Part shown: piece by piece, positions 37,201-46,707 of the stretch
Layout: each line of letters opens with the position of its first letter
Position numbering within the stretch: the first letter of the stretch is position 1
Source: Rotaria macrura
Taxonomy: Eukaryota; Rotifera; Eurotatoria; Philodinida; Philodinidae
Length of the DNA stretch: 64,000 bases
Direction: 5' to 3'
NCBI GenBank assembly: GCA_900239685.1
Contig: OENT01000146.1
Span: forward strand, 123,408-187,407
Notes under the pieces: model-generated
Seen by the model: the letters and a program-made list of their open reading frames with translations, nothing else
Databases searched by the model: none
What the model was told of the DNA's origin: nothing
Made by a program: the position numbers and the translations under genes

Positions 37201-39108
37201 TATCTGAATGACCATCTTGACAACTTAAATGCAATGGTGTAAAACCACCGGTCGATTGTGCATTAGTATTTGCATTATATTCTAATAACATTTCAGCTAT
37301 ATCATGCGTGTTCTTTTTCGCAGCTATATGTAATGGTGTATAACCATTCCGTGCTGTTACATGTGGACTAGCAGCATGTTGTAATAGAAGTAATGCTATA
37401 TTTCCATGATTATAGTGCACGGCACAATGTAATGGAGTTAAATCATTCTAATAGAAATTTAGAAGAAAAAAATAAAATAAATCGAACGATCTCATTTGTT
37501 TATTAATTTCTATCTAATCAACTCACTTTGCCTTGACAATCTGCTTTAGCTCCTTTTTGTAGAAGAAGATTAGCAACTTTAATATTACCATATTTACTAC
37601 ATATATGTAAAGCTGAAAAGTTTCTCTATTAAAAGAATAAAATAGAAAGAATATAATGAAAATATATCGAATCAAGAATAATATACTTTGGTATATAAAT
37701 TTAAATTAGCTCCATGATCAATAAGTAAACTTGCTATTTCTTCTTGTCCTTCTTTAGCAGCGATATGTAAACTTGAATATCCATCTTTAGTTGTACTATC
37801 GACATTAGCATTTGCTTTTAATAATAAATTAACAATATCAATATTTCCCAAACGTGTTGCTAAATGTAAACATGTTTGCGCTTCTTTAGCTTTCATGTCA
37901 ACAGATGCTCCATGACGAAGTAATGTTTGTACAATTTCCACTTGATTATTACGAGTTGCCAAGTGTAATGGTGTTTCACCACGTATTGTTACGGCATTTA
38001 TATTCGCACCATGTTCCAATAAATGAACAACAATATCATGACTACCAACAAACGATGCAACATGTAAACAAGTTAAACCCGATTCAGTTTTAGCTTCTAA
38101 ATCGGCACCATTCGATATTAATAATTCGACAAGTTTTAAACGATTCTTTTTACATGCTATATGTAAGCATGAGAAACCATTTAATGCTTTAGCATTAACA
38201 TCAGCACGTCGTTCACATAGAAGTTTAGCAACATTATAATTACCACAATGTGATGCAACGTGTAATGCCGAAAGATAATCCTTTTTGGAAGAAGAAGAGA
38301 TAACCTTCGAATTATAATTAATCAAATCAACTTACCGAACTAACATCATCGACAAGGGTAGATTTGTAATAGAGTAAAATACGTGCAGCATCTACATGAT
38401 CACCTTGAGCAGCTAAAAGAAAAGAAAACGACATAGAATATACATGGATACACATCTAAGATATGTATTTGGTTATGTTGTTTTTGAATTTATTTACCCA
38501 TATGAAGAGCTGAGAGACCATTTTTTGTTTTCGCACCAAACGGAGCACCATTCTCAAGTAATAAATCAACAACTTGATCATGACCTGATCGAGCAGCACA
38601 ATGAAGAGGTGCTAAGAAAATAGAAGAATGTTATTATTATTATTATTTTTTTTTTCTTTAGATATTTATCGATCGATTCATCTTACTTAATCCATCCTTT
38701 GTTTTAACATCGATTTGTGCACCTTTTTCAAGTAATAATTGAACTATATTTTCTTTACCCCATTTCGATGCAACATGAAGTGGCGTTATATTTTGCTAGA
38801 AGAACAATAACATTCAGACAATACTCATTTATCCATCTTTTTCAAGTAGATCAGTATAGTTAATGAAAAATTAAGATCCGTTATATCCTCCAGGGTTCAT
38901 TGTGATTAATGTCTGAGAATGCCCGATGGCAATTCAATGCATTTCTACATTAACTAATTTTCATTCAGTTTTCTTCGTCGTAATACACTTTAAAAATCCA
39001 TCAATAAAAACATAGACGAAAAAAATAATTCAATATATACACTTCATATTTGAAGTACTGTTTCATTTTCGTTTCAAGTATATATTTAGTTCAAATAGGA
39101 AAGTAAAT

Positions 39109-39143
<35 letters not shown>

Positions 39144-42100
39144 CGTGTGTGTGTGTGTTTGTACGTATATACGTATGTTTTAACTTACACTAGCTGCATA
39201 ATTGACATCTGCACCGCGACTAATTAATAATTGTGCAACTTCTAGATTGCCATAATGAGCCGCAATATGTAATGGAGTAAAGCCAGACTAGAAGAAGAAA
39301 AACATTGAAAACTACAGTGATTCTTTTCTATTGCACTGTTTGTAAACATAATCATGCAGAATAGTCTATAGTAAATTTGTTTTTAACATATAGATACTGT
39401 GGTGGTGACATTGTTTTTTTTTTTTCATCATTTACTAACTATGTCTGACTATTGGATAATGATCTAATAGAATAAAACTATACAAATGCTTACTCTGCCA
39501 AGCTAAACAAAATAGAAGAAGAAGAAAACAAAATAAACATATACAAAGACGAAAGAAAACATCACAACGGTACCAACACCATCAAAAGATAATGATCAAC
39601 AAAACAACAGATACCACTTAGACATTTAGAGAAAACAAACCTTTGTTGTACAGTTAACAAAGCCTCCTCCCTAATGATTTTCATATGTTGTTATAGAAAT
39701 GATTTGTTTTATTTTTCAAATAATAATTTACGAACCTTATAATTTAGATCTGGTTGATTATCGCCTTGTAACAATAAGGCAGCGGCTTTTGTATCATTTT
39801 TCTTTGCTGCTATATGTAATGCTGGTAAACGAACTTTCGAACCTTTCGAATCATTTTCTAAGAGTATAGCAACGACTTTATCGTGACCTTGTTGAAGACT
39901 AACAGCCAACGGAGTAAATCCGTCCTAAAAAAAGAAAACAACATGATTCTTTAGAACAAAACCTAAGTCAATAACATGTCATGGTTACTTCTGTTGCTAA
40001 ACTTTGATTAGCGCCATTAGCGAGCAGAAATTTAACCACTTCGATATGATTCTCTTCTACAATGACATAAACGAATTCATCAAAGTTGAACACAAAGTAT
40101 TTAAAAAAAACAACAAAATAACATACGTGCAGCCATATACAAAGGAGAGAATCCATTTTGTGATTGACAATTAATATTAGCATTGTATTTAACTAAGGTT
40201 TTAACAACTTCTTCTTGACCGGCTAATGATGCAATATGAAGAGCTGTATTTCCTTTCTATACAAATAAAATAAGATATGATTAACTCATCAGTCCTGCCA
40301 TAGATATTTTAAGTTGACCTTTGTTGCCGCATTGACATTGGCACCACGTGAAAGAAGTTCTTGAACAATATTTACATGACCCTCCCTTAATTAAATATCA
40401 AATATGATTTTTAAAAAAAATACAAGAATTTCTTTTTCTTCTTGTTCAATATACTTTGATGCTAAGTGAAGTGCATTTAATCCATTCTTTGAACAAACAA
40501 AAACATGAAATTGTTATTACTTTTTTTCTTTGAACAAAACTAAATTATTTACGTACAGCATTACTGGTATTTATATCAATTGATGAACGAAGGTATTCCA
40601 ACACCTTCTCAAGATTTCCTGCTCGCGCTGCTCGTAAAAAGCCCGAATTTCCATCAGACTAAGAAATAAAAATACACTTTAATTTGTCTCGTTGACAATT
40701 ACATCATTTATGATAACAATAAACTTCCAATTCCTTTTCCTTTATTTTGTGTGCCTATTCATAAGGATTCTCTTTATTCGTTTATGAGCAAGATCAATCT
40801 ATAACTAGTGTAACAATCGAGTGCGTCAATGACAAAGAAAAAAATAGAACATTGTTGCCTGATTATGCAATCTGACAATCAATGCAATAATCAACTTTCT
40901 TCTACTAGATGTGTATGTCAACATACGTGAATGTCTCAGTAGATGTAATTGATCATCATTCTCAAATACTCATTTTCCATTACGTTTTCTTCTTGTTCAA
41001 CGTATAGAACAGATCGAAGAAGAACAAGAGAAAACAATTCTCTGATATATTCATTTTTATCTTGCCAAAAAAAAATTTATTCTCATGATAATTCATCAGC
41101 ATCGTCTCTATTGACCTATCTGTACATCTTTTATCCGAACATATCAAACGAGTACACAAATCAGAAATTATCGATGAAAAAAAGAAAATCCCGAGTAGCA
41201 CTATTTCCATATTTATTATTTAATAAGAAGAGAGAAAAAAAAACGCAGGCAATCATTCATCATTAATCGACAGAACAAGGTCTCCAATGATTATTCCAAG
41301 TTGCAGAAAATAATATAATATTCCCTCAATGACTAAAAACTTGTTATTGTAGTCATTTTGTTTTTCAAACTAAATTTTACTCACGAAGGTGCATCGAACT
41401 TTATTCGACAGTTGTCGACCCATAATAGCAATCTTCTCTTGGATGAAAATATCGGATTTAAAATGAATAAATCTTGGCTACTAAAGGCCACGCTATGTTA
41501 TCGTAATAAGATAATGGTAGTGAATGACATGGCACTCGGAGAAAGAGAGAAGTAAAACAGAGAGCGAGAGAGAGAGAGAGAGAGAGAGAAGCAATATGAA
41601 AGAAAGACAGAAGAAACTAGTGCATAATCAAGATAATTCTCGATTTTCTTTATTGCTGATACACCCAGTATCTCCTTTTGCTTTTTTCATCCTGCTGTAT
41701 ATATATATACATAAATATATATATATATATACATATTCTTTGATTGTGTATATTTATGTATGTTGCATTACCAACCAACGAGCAAAAGAGCCGAAGAGGA
41801 ACATTCCCAAAAATACAACTAGCACTGCAGGATAAAAAGAATAGTCTTACTAGGATAAAAGGAAACAGAACAAACAATCGATTCAGGCAGCATGGTTACT
41901 AATTGAACTCATCGATCGATCCTTTCTTTTATCTCATCTCATCCTCGTTGTCTATCGAAATCCGTTCATCATATATCCCGATTGATCGATTGAGTGGTCT
42001 ATGAAACATAAAAGTCAGAAGAATAAGTATGATAGCAGAACAAATCAGATGCATGACCGATGGCTAGAACAACTTGTCCATGAAAATAAATATATTGATC

Positions 42101-43862
42101 CTTACAACTTCAAAATAAAGACAGACATAAATTTTCGTCGCTTGAATGATTCAGAAAATAAGTAGTCGTTAAACTATCGGATTTGAAATCAATATGAAAA
42201 AGAAAAACGTTTCCACATACCACAGTCATTTTGCATGAAATAAAATAATCGACATTTGTAGAGTTTCTCTTTCGCACGCCTTTCGCGCTCGTAGGTGTAG
42301 AGAAAAGAAAAGATTAAAATATGATGAATAAAATAAAAAAAAGAAAGAAATGTACGTCTTAATATATGCAACTCTAGAAGCAAACAATCAATGTAACCAG
42401 AAAGAGAAGAAGAAAAAAAAAGAGAGAAAAGCAAGACTGAAAATTTGTGGCAGCGTCGCTCGTTAACTAGACAGACACACAGACAAAGAATCAATAGTGT
42501 GTGCGTGTGTGGACGCGACTAGTGTACACGCTTCACTTTTTTTTTCTGATGGTCGTACTATTTTTGCATTCTTCGTTCGTTCTTTACTCGTTAGGACACA
42601 CACTTTTTACTGTTGCTAGTAAAGCGCGCATTTCCGTCTTTTCTTCTTCTTCTTCGTCTTCTTTTTTTTTATTATAAAGAAATTGAACTAAATGCATGTG
42701 TAACATCTGGCTCGATTAACAGAATGAGAAGGATCGAACGAACAAAAAAGAAGAAGTCTATGCTAAAAATCCATCGAAGGATGCCACATCTGTCTCCGAA
42801 AATTGAAGGAAACAAAATGTTAAATATTCAATTGCATGATAATAAGAAATCTAACGACAAAAATATAAGAGAACAAAATCAATCATTTGATTTTATTTTT
42901 TTTTCGCCCTTCATAATAGAGGATTGATATTCATAAGAAAGTGTTTGTTTGGTATTCTGTTTCTATTCTTTTTTTGATTTAAGAACAATTATTTATAAGT
43001 ATATGATGAGGATTGCTGCGTTTTTTTATCGAGAGCGTTTTTTTTCTATTTTGAAGAGCTATTGAAAAATCTCAACTGACTCGTCGTTCTGTTCCGCCGC
43101 ACAAATATATATATATATATATACATTCAGGGATGCAAAAATGCAAATGTGATGCGTGCACATAGAACTTTGTGTATGGACATTGTCATGGGAAATAGTT
43201 TTCCTACGTCGTATGCGAACAGAAAACAAATGACAATAATGAGAGTCTAGTCTTGCTATTCTAACAAAATAGAATTAGTGATGTACACATAGACGCAAGG
43301 CTATGGTTGAACTCATTAACTAGATAACTATCTAACTTTTTTTTGAACAATTCAATGTGCGTATGCTTATGAGCGTACATATATATTTACATTTATGAGT
43401 AATAGGATTTCATTCTCTCATTTACTTATTGTTATTCATATATTGACAATAATAAAAAAAAAGGAAGTCACCAAACTGTTCTATTGAAGGTGTGAATATA
43501 TGTGAATGTGTGATGCAATAAAAATGAAAGCTATATAGAGTATCGTATCACCAATATGTACATCGATTTCATAATTGTCCAGAATCGCGAGAGTCCAATG
43601 TACTTATACGTATATGCTCATAGTTTAATAACAAAAGAAATATGCACTCAAAAACACATACATTGACGTATATACACTCACATATATATATACATGTATA
43701 TACATTTATGTAGGTGTGTGAATTTGGGTGTGCACTCATTCTCACTTGATAATGATGATGAGGTAGATTGTTGGTTTCAGATAATGAAGAGAGTTGGATA
43801 CTTGATGGACGGGTTATTGATACTTCAAGATTTTCTTTTGTTGATGTACCCAACATTGTCAT
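2314..43862 (-). CDS. ANK: Giant ankyrin (ANK-ZU5-UPA-death domain adaptor)
   Basis: This is a membrane-skeleton adaptor. In the family, the ANK repeats bind membrane proteins, the first ZU5 domain binds beta-spectrin, and the tail tunes location. The model has about 38 exons from 43746-43862 to 2314-7200, with all phases compatible, and sums to 25,968 nt (8,655 aa) plus up to 72 nt of microexons. Domain order is a 39-aa unique N-terminus, 24 ANK repeats (about residues 40-830), ZU5-ZU5 (about 980-1290), UPA (1290-1472), death domain (about 1492-1558), a disordered linker, a 4,490-residue giant-exon region, and a 1,628-residue C-terminus. Most ankyrins of 1,500-2,000 aa lack the giant exons. 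Vertebrate giant AnkB/AnkG, Drosophila Ank2 and C. elegans UNC-44 have comparable neuronal forms. Neuronal use here is inferred from that precedent. A second promoter may exist near 46.7 kb. Confidence 0.95.
7201..8080 (-). other. Intron between the two giant ankyrin exons
   Basis: This 880-bp AT-rich intron runs from the GTATGT donor to the TTTTTCAG acceptor. I see nothing coding in it. Confidence 0.8.
8081..21549 (-). CDS. ANK: Ankyrin giant exon, 13,469 bp
   Basis: This is one uninterrupted coding exon of about 4,490 codons. Its acceptor TTGTTTGTAG (phase 1) lies at 21550 and its donor GTATGT (phase 0) at 8080. The protein is strongly acidic, rich in Glu, Asp, Ser, Gln and His, and has no recognisable fold. 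The first third (about 18.5-21.5 kb) is less repetitive and contains three LIPE...FYE motifs. The middle (about 12-18.5 kb) is a degenerate acidic repeat. The distal part has 136-aa tandem repeats and three Leu-rich heptad segments. It is longer than the giant exons of vertebrate ankyrin-B and -G (about 6-8 kb from memory). In those proteins the giant exon acts at axons, so the same role is inferred here. Confidence 0.93.
8398..8760 (-). repeat. Three Leu-rich heptad segments near end of giant exon
   Basis: Three related segments, [38 protein letters not shown] and [19 protein letters not shown], are about 40-60 residues apart. Each follows a T/S-S-K/T lead and has Leu/Val at heptad-like spacing. 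They are the only part of the giant exon that looks helical, and could form short coiled coils or a partner-binding module. Confidence 0.7.
9990..11620 (-). repeat. About 136-residue tandem repeats in giant exon
   Basis: Blocks of about 408-411 bp recur in tandem. Each contains versions of [15 protein letters not shown] (near 10,340, 10,750 and 11,160), [39 protein letters not shown] and [15 protein letters not shown]. Three copies are closely similar, with diverged partial copies at each end (near 11,570 and 10,050). Confidence 0.85.
12000..18500 (-). repeat. Degenerate acidic repeats in giant exon
   Basis: A motif of the form [12 protein letters not shown] recurs throughout. Examples are [54 protein letters not shown] and [14 protein letters not shown]. 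It often follows a D-I/V-H-x-ESS lead-in and precedes EQ/EE-rich spacers, roughly every 150-250 residues. The Ser-x-x-Glu/Asp pattern would suit casein kinase 2. The repeats are diverged, in contrast to the near-identical block at 12.86-13.8 kb. Confidence 0.65.
12860..13800 (-). repeat. 525-bp near-identical tandem duplication in giant exon
   Basis: Two copies of about 175 residues lie head to tail with a 525-bp offset. Both contain [66 protein letters not shown] and [20 protein letters not shown]. At DNA level long blocks are identical. An alanine-rich stretch ([13 protein letters not shown], about 13,313-13,380) sits between the copies and is unlike anything else in the exon. Confidence 0.85.
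19640..19905 (-). repeat. Three-copy LIPE-x-VFYE-D motif in giant exon
   Basis: Three related peptides occur about every 35-40 residues: [36 protein letters not shown] and [18 protein letters not shown]. The last two are followed by AHRS and PQRS. They sit in an otherwise disordered region, which suggests short linear docking motifs for an unknown partner. Confidence 0.7.
21550..22702 (-). other. Ankyrin intron upstream of the giant exon
   Basis: This 1,153-bp AT-rich intron runs from GTAAGA to TTTGTAG. I see no convincing extra exon. Reading the preceding exon into it meets a stop within six codons, so retention would give a short isoform ending shortly after the exon at 22703-22762. Confidence 0.7.
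22703..25445 (-). CDS. ANK: Ankyrin phase-1 tail exons incl. 1.75-kb exon
   Basis: Exons are 25182-25445, 23343-25091 (1,749 bp), 22935-23048 and 22703-22762. All begin and end in phase 1. The long exon opens with [19 protein letters not shown], followed by a basic segment ([19 protein letters not shown]) that stands out in an otherwise acidic Ser/Thr-rich tail, and two proline motifs (PPPAKPPRQ and PPTKPPRHF) that look like SH3-binding sites. The exon at 25182 contains a run of six glutamines. No folded domain is recognisable. The basic patch could bind acidic partners, microtubules or lipid, but that is inference. Confidence 0.75.
23049..23342 (-). other. Ankyrin intron with open read-through and TA/GA tract
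   Basis: Read-through from the 1,749-bp exon stays open for about 67 codons and would end in a hydrophobic stretch around [17 protein letters not shown] before a stop near 23143. A (TA)n(GA)n microsatellite lies at about 23,089-23,124. Chance is a likely explanation for the open frame in such AT-rich DNA. Confidence 0.4.
25446..27070 (-). other. Ankyrin tail intron, 1.6 kb
   Basis: This long AT-rich intron has many poly-A/T runs and no exon that I can support. Confidence 0.7.
27071..28279 (-). CDS. ANK: Ankyrin exons from death domain into disordered tail
   Basis: Exons are 28113-28279 (rest of the death-domain region, with [19 protein letters not shown]), 27996-28053 ([19 protein letters not shown]), 27642-27896, 27292-27492 and 27071-27139. 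The [12 protein letters not shown] piece resembles the acidic VSDDESEYE-type stretch after the death domain in other ankyrins. The later exons are polar, low-complexity and unrecognised, with GRKTPTG at the end of the last. From 27896 onwards every exon starts and ends in phase 1, so each can be spliced in or out freely. Confidence 0.75.
28610..28941 (-). CDS. ANK: Ankyrin death-domain exons
   Basis: Exons 28887-28941 and 28610-28813 join in phase 1. The product runs [18 protein letters not shown], then [40 protein letters not shown] and [20 protein letters not shown]. These follow the ankyrin death-domain pattern (IRMAxIADxLGxSWxxLAREL, then an LxxWxxRDG-like end). The death domain of ankyrins is a conserved C-terminal regulatory fold. 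The connector before it is a short charged stretch with no recognisable motif. Confidence 0.9.
28996..29007 (-). CDS. ANK: Ankyrin 12-bp microexon (NLLE)
   Basis: AAATTAG, AATTTACTTGAG, GTAAGA on the - strand gives a phase-0 exon of four codons between the UPA exon and the exon at 28887-28941. It has a near-perfect donor. Inclusion or skipping keeps the frame between the UPA and death domains. Confidence 0.5.
29090..29636 (-). CDS. ANK: Ankyrin exon for UPA domain
   Basis: This single 547-bp exon (acceptor TTTCAAG, donor GTAAGT) encodes [59 protein letters not shown] and [13 protein letters not shown]. This is the UPA domain, which packs with the two ZU5 domains into one supramodule. The order matches vertebrate ankyrins throughout. 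The upstream intron (1.9 kb) contains a dispersed repeat copy. Confidence 0.93.
29637..31545 (-). other. Ankyrin intron between ZU5 and UPA exons
   Basis: This 1.9-kb intron owes part of its length to the repeat at 29697-30215. Outside the repeat it is AT-rich and I see no exon. Confidence 0.7.
29697..30215 (+). mobile_element. Dispersed repeat, copy 1 (in ankyrin intron)
   Basis: About 510 bp are similar along their whole length to 49889-50618, in the same orientation. It begins near TGTGTACTGAAAAAAGTGAG and has the inverted partner TTCACTTTTTGAAGTACACA near 30,150-30,172. The two ends therefore form imperfect terminal inverted repeats, as in a non-autonomous DNA transposon. Shared internal landmarks include GATGAGAAGGATCCG, AGAAATGGCTGAGTTAT, TCAGAATTATCCACAA and AATCTGATATTAGTTTTGAA. 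No transposase ORF is present. Confidence 0.75.
31546..34144 (-). CDS. ANK: Ankyrin exons for linker and tandem ZU5 domains
   Basis: Exons are 34038-34144, 33834-33979, (optional 33670-33690), 33277-33501, 32173-32333 and 31546-32092. The first ZU5 starts at [20 protein letters not shown] and continues with [19 protein letters not shown]; in the family it binds beta-spectrin. The second ZU5 carries [20 protein letters not shown] and the hallmark [19 protein letters not shown], then [20 protein letters not shown]. Order and spacing match canonical ankyrins. The 107-bp and 146-bp exons 5' of the ZU5 encode a poorly conserved linker beginning [18 protein letters not shown]. Confidence 0.92.
32334..33276 (-). 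other. Ankyrin intron inside the first ZU5 region
   Basis: This 943-bp intron runs from GTAAGA to AATTTAG and has no recognisable content. Confidence 0.7.
33670..33690 (-). CDS. ANK: Ankyrin 21-bp microexon before the first ZU5
   Basis: The acceptor TATTTCTAG and donor GTAAGT flank 21 bp that are phase 2 on both sides. Inclusion would change the entry to the first ZU5 from GFLVSF to GDRFYCRSFLVSF, and exclusion leaves GFLVSF. Either product resembles known ankyrins, which vary just before FLVSF. It is a plausible optional microexon. Confidence 0.55.
34145..35166 (-). other. Ankyrin intron 5' of the ZU5 linker exons
   Basis: About 1 kb of AT-rich intron, with a short (TA)n tract near 34,740-34,755. 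I see nothing else. Confidence 0.65.
35167..35271 (-). CDS. ANK: Ankyrin 105-bp cassette exon (phase 1-1)
   Basis: The acceptor TTATCTAG at 35272 opens a frame beginning [20 protein letters not shown]. If the donor GTAGTC at 35166 is used, the exon is 105 bp, starts and ends in phase 1, and can be included or skipped without a frame change between the exons at 35423-35483 and 34038-34144. The stronger-looking internal donor GTGAGA at 35212 would end it in phase 0 and shift the downstream frame, so I prefer the longer form. It is probably optional. Confidence 0.5.
35423..35483 (-). CDS. ANK: Ankyrin linker exon after ANK repeats
   Basis: This 61-bp exon encodes [20 protein letters not shown] and ends in phase 1. 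It corresponds to the acidic MSDDE-type linker found directly after the last repeat in other ankyrins. The preceding exon ends with a [19 protein letters not shown] segment that also matches this junction. Confidence 0.85.
35552..40658 (-). CDS. ANK: Ankyrin exons encoding 24 ANK repeats
   Basis: Exons in transcript order are 40557-40658, 40455-40486, 40319-40385, 40127-40256, 39989-40056, 39736-39924, 39189-39287, 38687-38795, 38498-38611, 38336-38412, 37687-38280, 37527-37625, 37052-37447, 35910-36008, 35740-35838 and 35552-35677. Together they encode 24 consecutive 33-residue repeats with TPLHxAA cores, the full canonical number. Diagnostic stretches include [20 protein letters not shown] (repeat 6), [20 protein letters not shown] (repeat 12) and [19 protein letters not shown] (repeat 24). 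Many exons hold exactly one repeat (99 bp), with boundaries falling between repeats, a common ankyrin pattern. The two long exons fuse six and four repeats. This solenoid is the membrane-protein binding surface. Confidence 0.95.
36009..37051 (-). other. Ankyrin intron between repeats 21 and 22
   Basis: This 1,043-bp intron from GTAAGA to CTCCAG has no supported exon. A short GAA tract lies at about 36,498-36,515. Confidence 0.65.
39109..39158. repeat. (AC)n(AT)n(GT)n palindromic microsatellite
   Basis: An AC run passes through an AT run into a GT run, so the tract is its own inverted repeat and could extrude as a cruciform. It lies in the intron just 3' of the repeat-7 ankyrin exon. Confidence 0.9.
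39494..39502 (-). CDS. ANK: Candidate ankyrin 9-bp microexon (LGR)
   Basis: The sequence TTTTGTTTAG, CTTGGCAGA, GTAAGC on the - strand gives a strong acceptor and donor around nine coding bases (Leu-Gly-Arg, phase 0), in the intron just 5' of the repeat-7 exon. With the adjacent 30-bp microexon it would add two independent inserts at one repeat boundary. At this size chance is a real alternative, so only transcript data can confirm it. Confidence 0.4.
39641..39670 (-). CDS. ANK: Ankyrin 30-bp microexon between repeats 6 and 7
   Basis: This 10-codon phase-0 exon encodes [10 protein letters not shown]. It lies between an ATTAG acceptor and a GTTTGT donor, and between the exons for repeats 6 and 7. 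Human ANK1 has an insert ending MVNRTTE at the same place, just before [12 protein letters not shown]. The matching position and VN-TT core support a real, optionally spliced microexon. Skipping it keeps the frame. Confidence 0.65.
40659..43745 (-). other. Ankyrin first intron, 3.1 kb
   Basis: This AT-rich intron carries a (GA)n tract at about 41,559-41,590 and several (TA)n tracts (for example 41,696-41,730 and 43,106-43,123). Enhancers or further alternative first exons would be expected here. I see no strong candidate beyond a very short ATG-to-GTATGT fragment near 42,216. Confidence 0.6.
41559..41590. repeat. (GA)n microsatellite
   Basis: An almost uninterrupted GA run of about 30 bp in the ankyrin first intron. 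Confidence 0.9.
43746..43862 (-). CDS. ANK: Ankyrin exon 1 (start codon)
   Basis: The ATG at 43862-43860 opens 39 codons beginning [20 protein letters not shown]. The exon ends with CAA just before a GTGAGA donor, in phase 0. The next exon (40557-40658) has a phase-0 acceptor and encodes the conserved ankyrin opening [19 protein letters not shown], so the join reads straight into the first repeat. The intron is 3.1 kb, long for this gene, as is usual after a first exon. The N-terminal peptide is Ser/Thr-rich and not recognisable, which is normal because ankyrin N-termini vary with promoter use. Confidence 0.75.
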
Positions 43863-46707
43863 GTAGCAGATGAACTTATTTCTCAGTTAGTCAGACAAAG
43901 CATATAACAATAGTTGTTTTATTATCTTTAGAAGTGTACTAAGAAACGATCTGACATGAAAAAGAAAACTAGTCAATGGAAAACAAGTAGATAATTCTAT
44001 CATTCTTTTCTTCGACGATTCGAGTAGCGATGCTGCCTAACGCTTTGAAACATTGCTAATAATCATTCATCATCATCTGTTGACACACGAGTAGTAGAAA
44101 AGGCTGGTCGCAGGGCAATTCTTTTCCTTTCCTTTTTTTTCCAAATCTCTTTCTTTTTGTTTTTCTCCCTTCTCGAAAACGTTTCTGTTGGATTAAACGA
44201 ATTGTTCGTAAGAACCTCAGGAGCGATGACATTCCGGTTGCATCGATCAGTAGCTAAAGCAAAAGTTGAAGTTGGAGTCAGAAAACAACCGAACGACAAT
44301 GATGAACTATTACAATACAACGTGATGATGAAGAGAGGAAATAATGACTATAGCAAGTAATAACCCACATAATTTCATTACAACCTCTTTCTTCGTTATT
44401 GGGTTATATTTAGGAGAAGAAAGTCTATTGATCGAACGACCATTTCTCTTCTATTCAATGAGATGTACGCGAGAAAAATTGCAAGACAACAGGTCAAAGA
44501 TGAAAAGTTTACTTAGTAATGTAAATATTTTGATTGATACCTCATGGTAGGATCAACTCTATCAGACAGCACACTTTCAATTATTCAAAGAAGCCTCTAC
44601 GAATAAGCTCGAATTGCAACAAGACAATTAAATTCAGTAACGAATGTGATAATATATAAATGCATACAGGCATGTGTTGAAATTAACTATTGTCACTTAC
44701 TGTCGATGAGCTTGATTTCGTGTGGGTCATCTATTCGAACAATTAGAATAAACTGCAGCGTTGATATTTTACATGCGACTAAAATGATCGACTATGTCGG
44801 TTACACACATTTCATTGAGTACAGACAATTTAGTTCTTTCTTTATACGTATTGAAGGTAAAAGCGCATAGAGACAAAGAGAAAAATCGACTGGCATATGT
44901 ACGTATGTATTGAGCTACGGTCGTTCTCTCTTTTTTTCTGTGTCACTATTATATACTAGGATGTTTCGCTTGCCAATTCTCTCTCTCTCTCTGTCTCTGT
45001 GTGTCTCCCCTCCTTCTTTATATCCTTTCCTTTCCTATAGCAAAATGACGCGAATATACTCCTATATTCTTGCCAATAATCCTTCACAAAATAATGGAGA
45101 TGATGTAGCAAACGACAGAACATGATATACAAGGCGACACAAACCAGTACACTCACATGTAGAGAGGATCATGTCATAGAGTAACATCATCAACAGAAAA
45201 TAGACCCGAGAAGAAAATACTGAATCATCTGGAAAAGGGCAATAATGGTTTTTCTATGCGTGAAAAAGACAGCAAGACAAACACCTAATTGGACGACCCC
45301 ACATTTATATACAATCATCTCATGCGAAGGACTATCATCAATCAATCAACTAATATCCCTCACATAGATATATATATATATACATATATATGCGTATAAT
45401 GTCCGTAACAATTCAATCTGCATATTGACGATTGTCAATAGGAATATAAAATGAAAATAAAACGAAGATACGAATGATATGTATACGGTTGATATAAATT
45501 ATAAACTATTCATACTATTATAAATTAAGACAATCAATAAAATTTCAAGTATTATTTCCGATGAAATCGGATATAATCAGTTGTGATTCGTGGACAAAAA
45601 TAAAATAAAATAAAATAAATTGTTGACATTTTCCTACATCTAATTATTGTTCGTATTTAATTTAATAATTCTATTATTTTATCTTGATTTAATTTTTATA
45701 ATAAGAAAAATGTCAGAAATGACAGTTAGACTCGATTATAGACATTTGATTAAACCCAGTGCTTCTCCTTTCTTTTTCTTTTTTTGTGTTTAATAAAAAT
45801 GAGAAATCCAGAGGAAATCGATCTAATAATCATAGCATAGATTCTAAATCAGATATTACAATAAAAAAAAACAACAAAATTCTTCGTATGATGCAGAAAT
45901 TCTATCGACCATAATTATTACTCAAGACTATTTGCCGGAAAAAAGTCATTCCCATTATTTTTTTTTTAGAATGTTCACTATCGGCTTTAACATTTCAAGG
46001 TAATTTTTCAAAGACAAACTATAGATCACCTTCAGCAAGATAAATAATTCTCATTCTCTCACATCCTCGAGCTCATTGTTATTTTTATGATTCATGAATT
46101 TTCATGGCTCATTTTTCATCTGCAAGAACTATCTAAAAACATGAAAAATGTGAATTGTTAATGTCAGAATATATGAAGGTCCTGATCCACAATCAACTTT
46201 AGACTAAATCAATTAACCAACGGGTAAAAATCTACATGTTTTTTTTTTCTAATCAAGGTTATTGTTATAATAAAGGACACTCTCAAGTATACAATGATTT
46301 ACTTCGATAAATATGCTTTTAGTTTCAGTTTTGAATGATATTTATTCTATTGAAACGAATCCTTTAATACCAAAATTAAATATTTTCATAATATTGTTAT
46401 TCAAACTGATGCAAACCAGATCACATGAGATTTCAACGAATCCAAGGAGAATAGAGCACCCGATGATAAACAAATGGTTGTTATACTGAATATATATATG
46501 TTAGGATACGAATAATCAACCTTAATATAAAATTTCGATAAATTTGAAAACAAGATTACAAGTAATGCAAAAGTTCTCCTTGGAAAGTAATCAATCGGAG
46601 AAAAGGCCCCAGATATATTCATTCCATAAATTATTCAACAATGACATATGAGACACTGCTCGAGAAAAAAAAAAGGAAAACATCATAAAAATAATATTAT
46701 TTTTTAC

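Noticed and set aside
42216-42235. Tiny ATG-ACT-GTG followed by GTATGT as another ankyrin first exon
   Set aside because: It is three codons only. ATG plus a donor at this size is expected by chance in several kilobases.
44910-45156. Overlapping small frames with CTCTCT/GTGTGT sequence
   Set aside because: Low-complexity tract with no splice-site or codon-pattern support.
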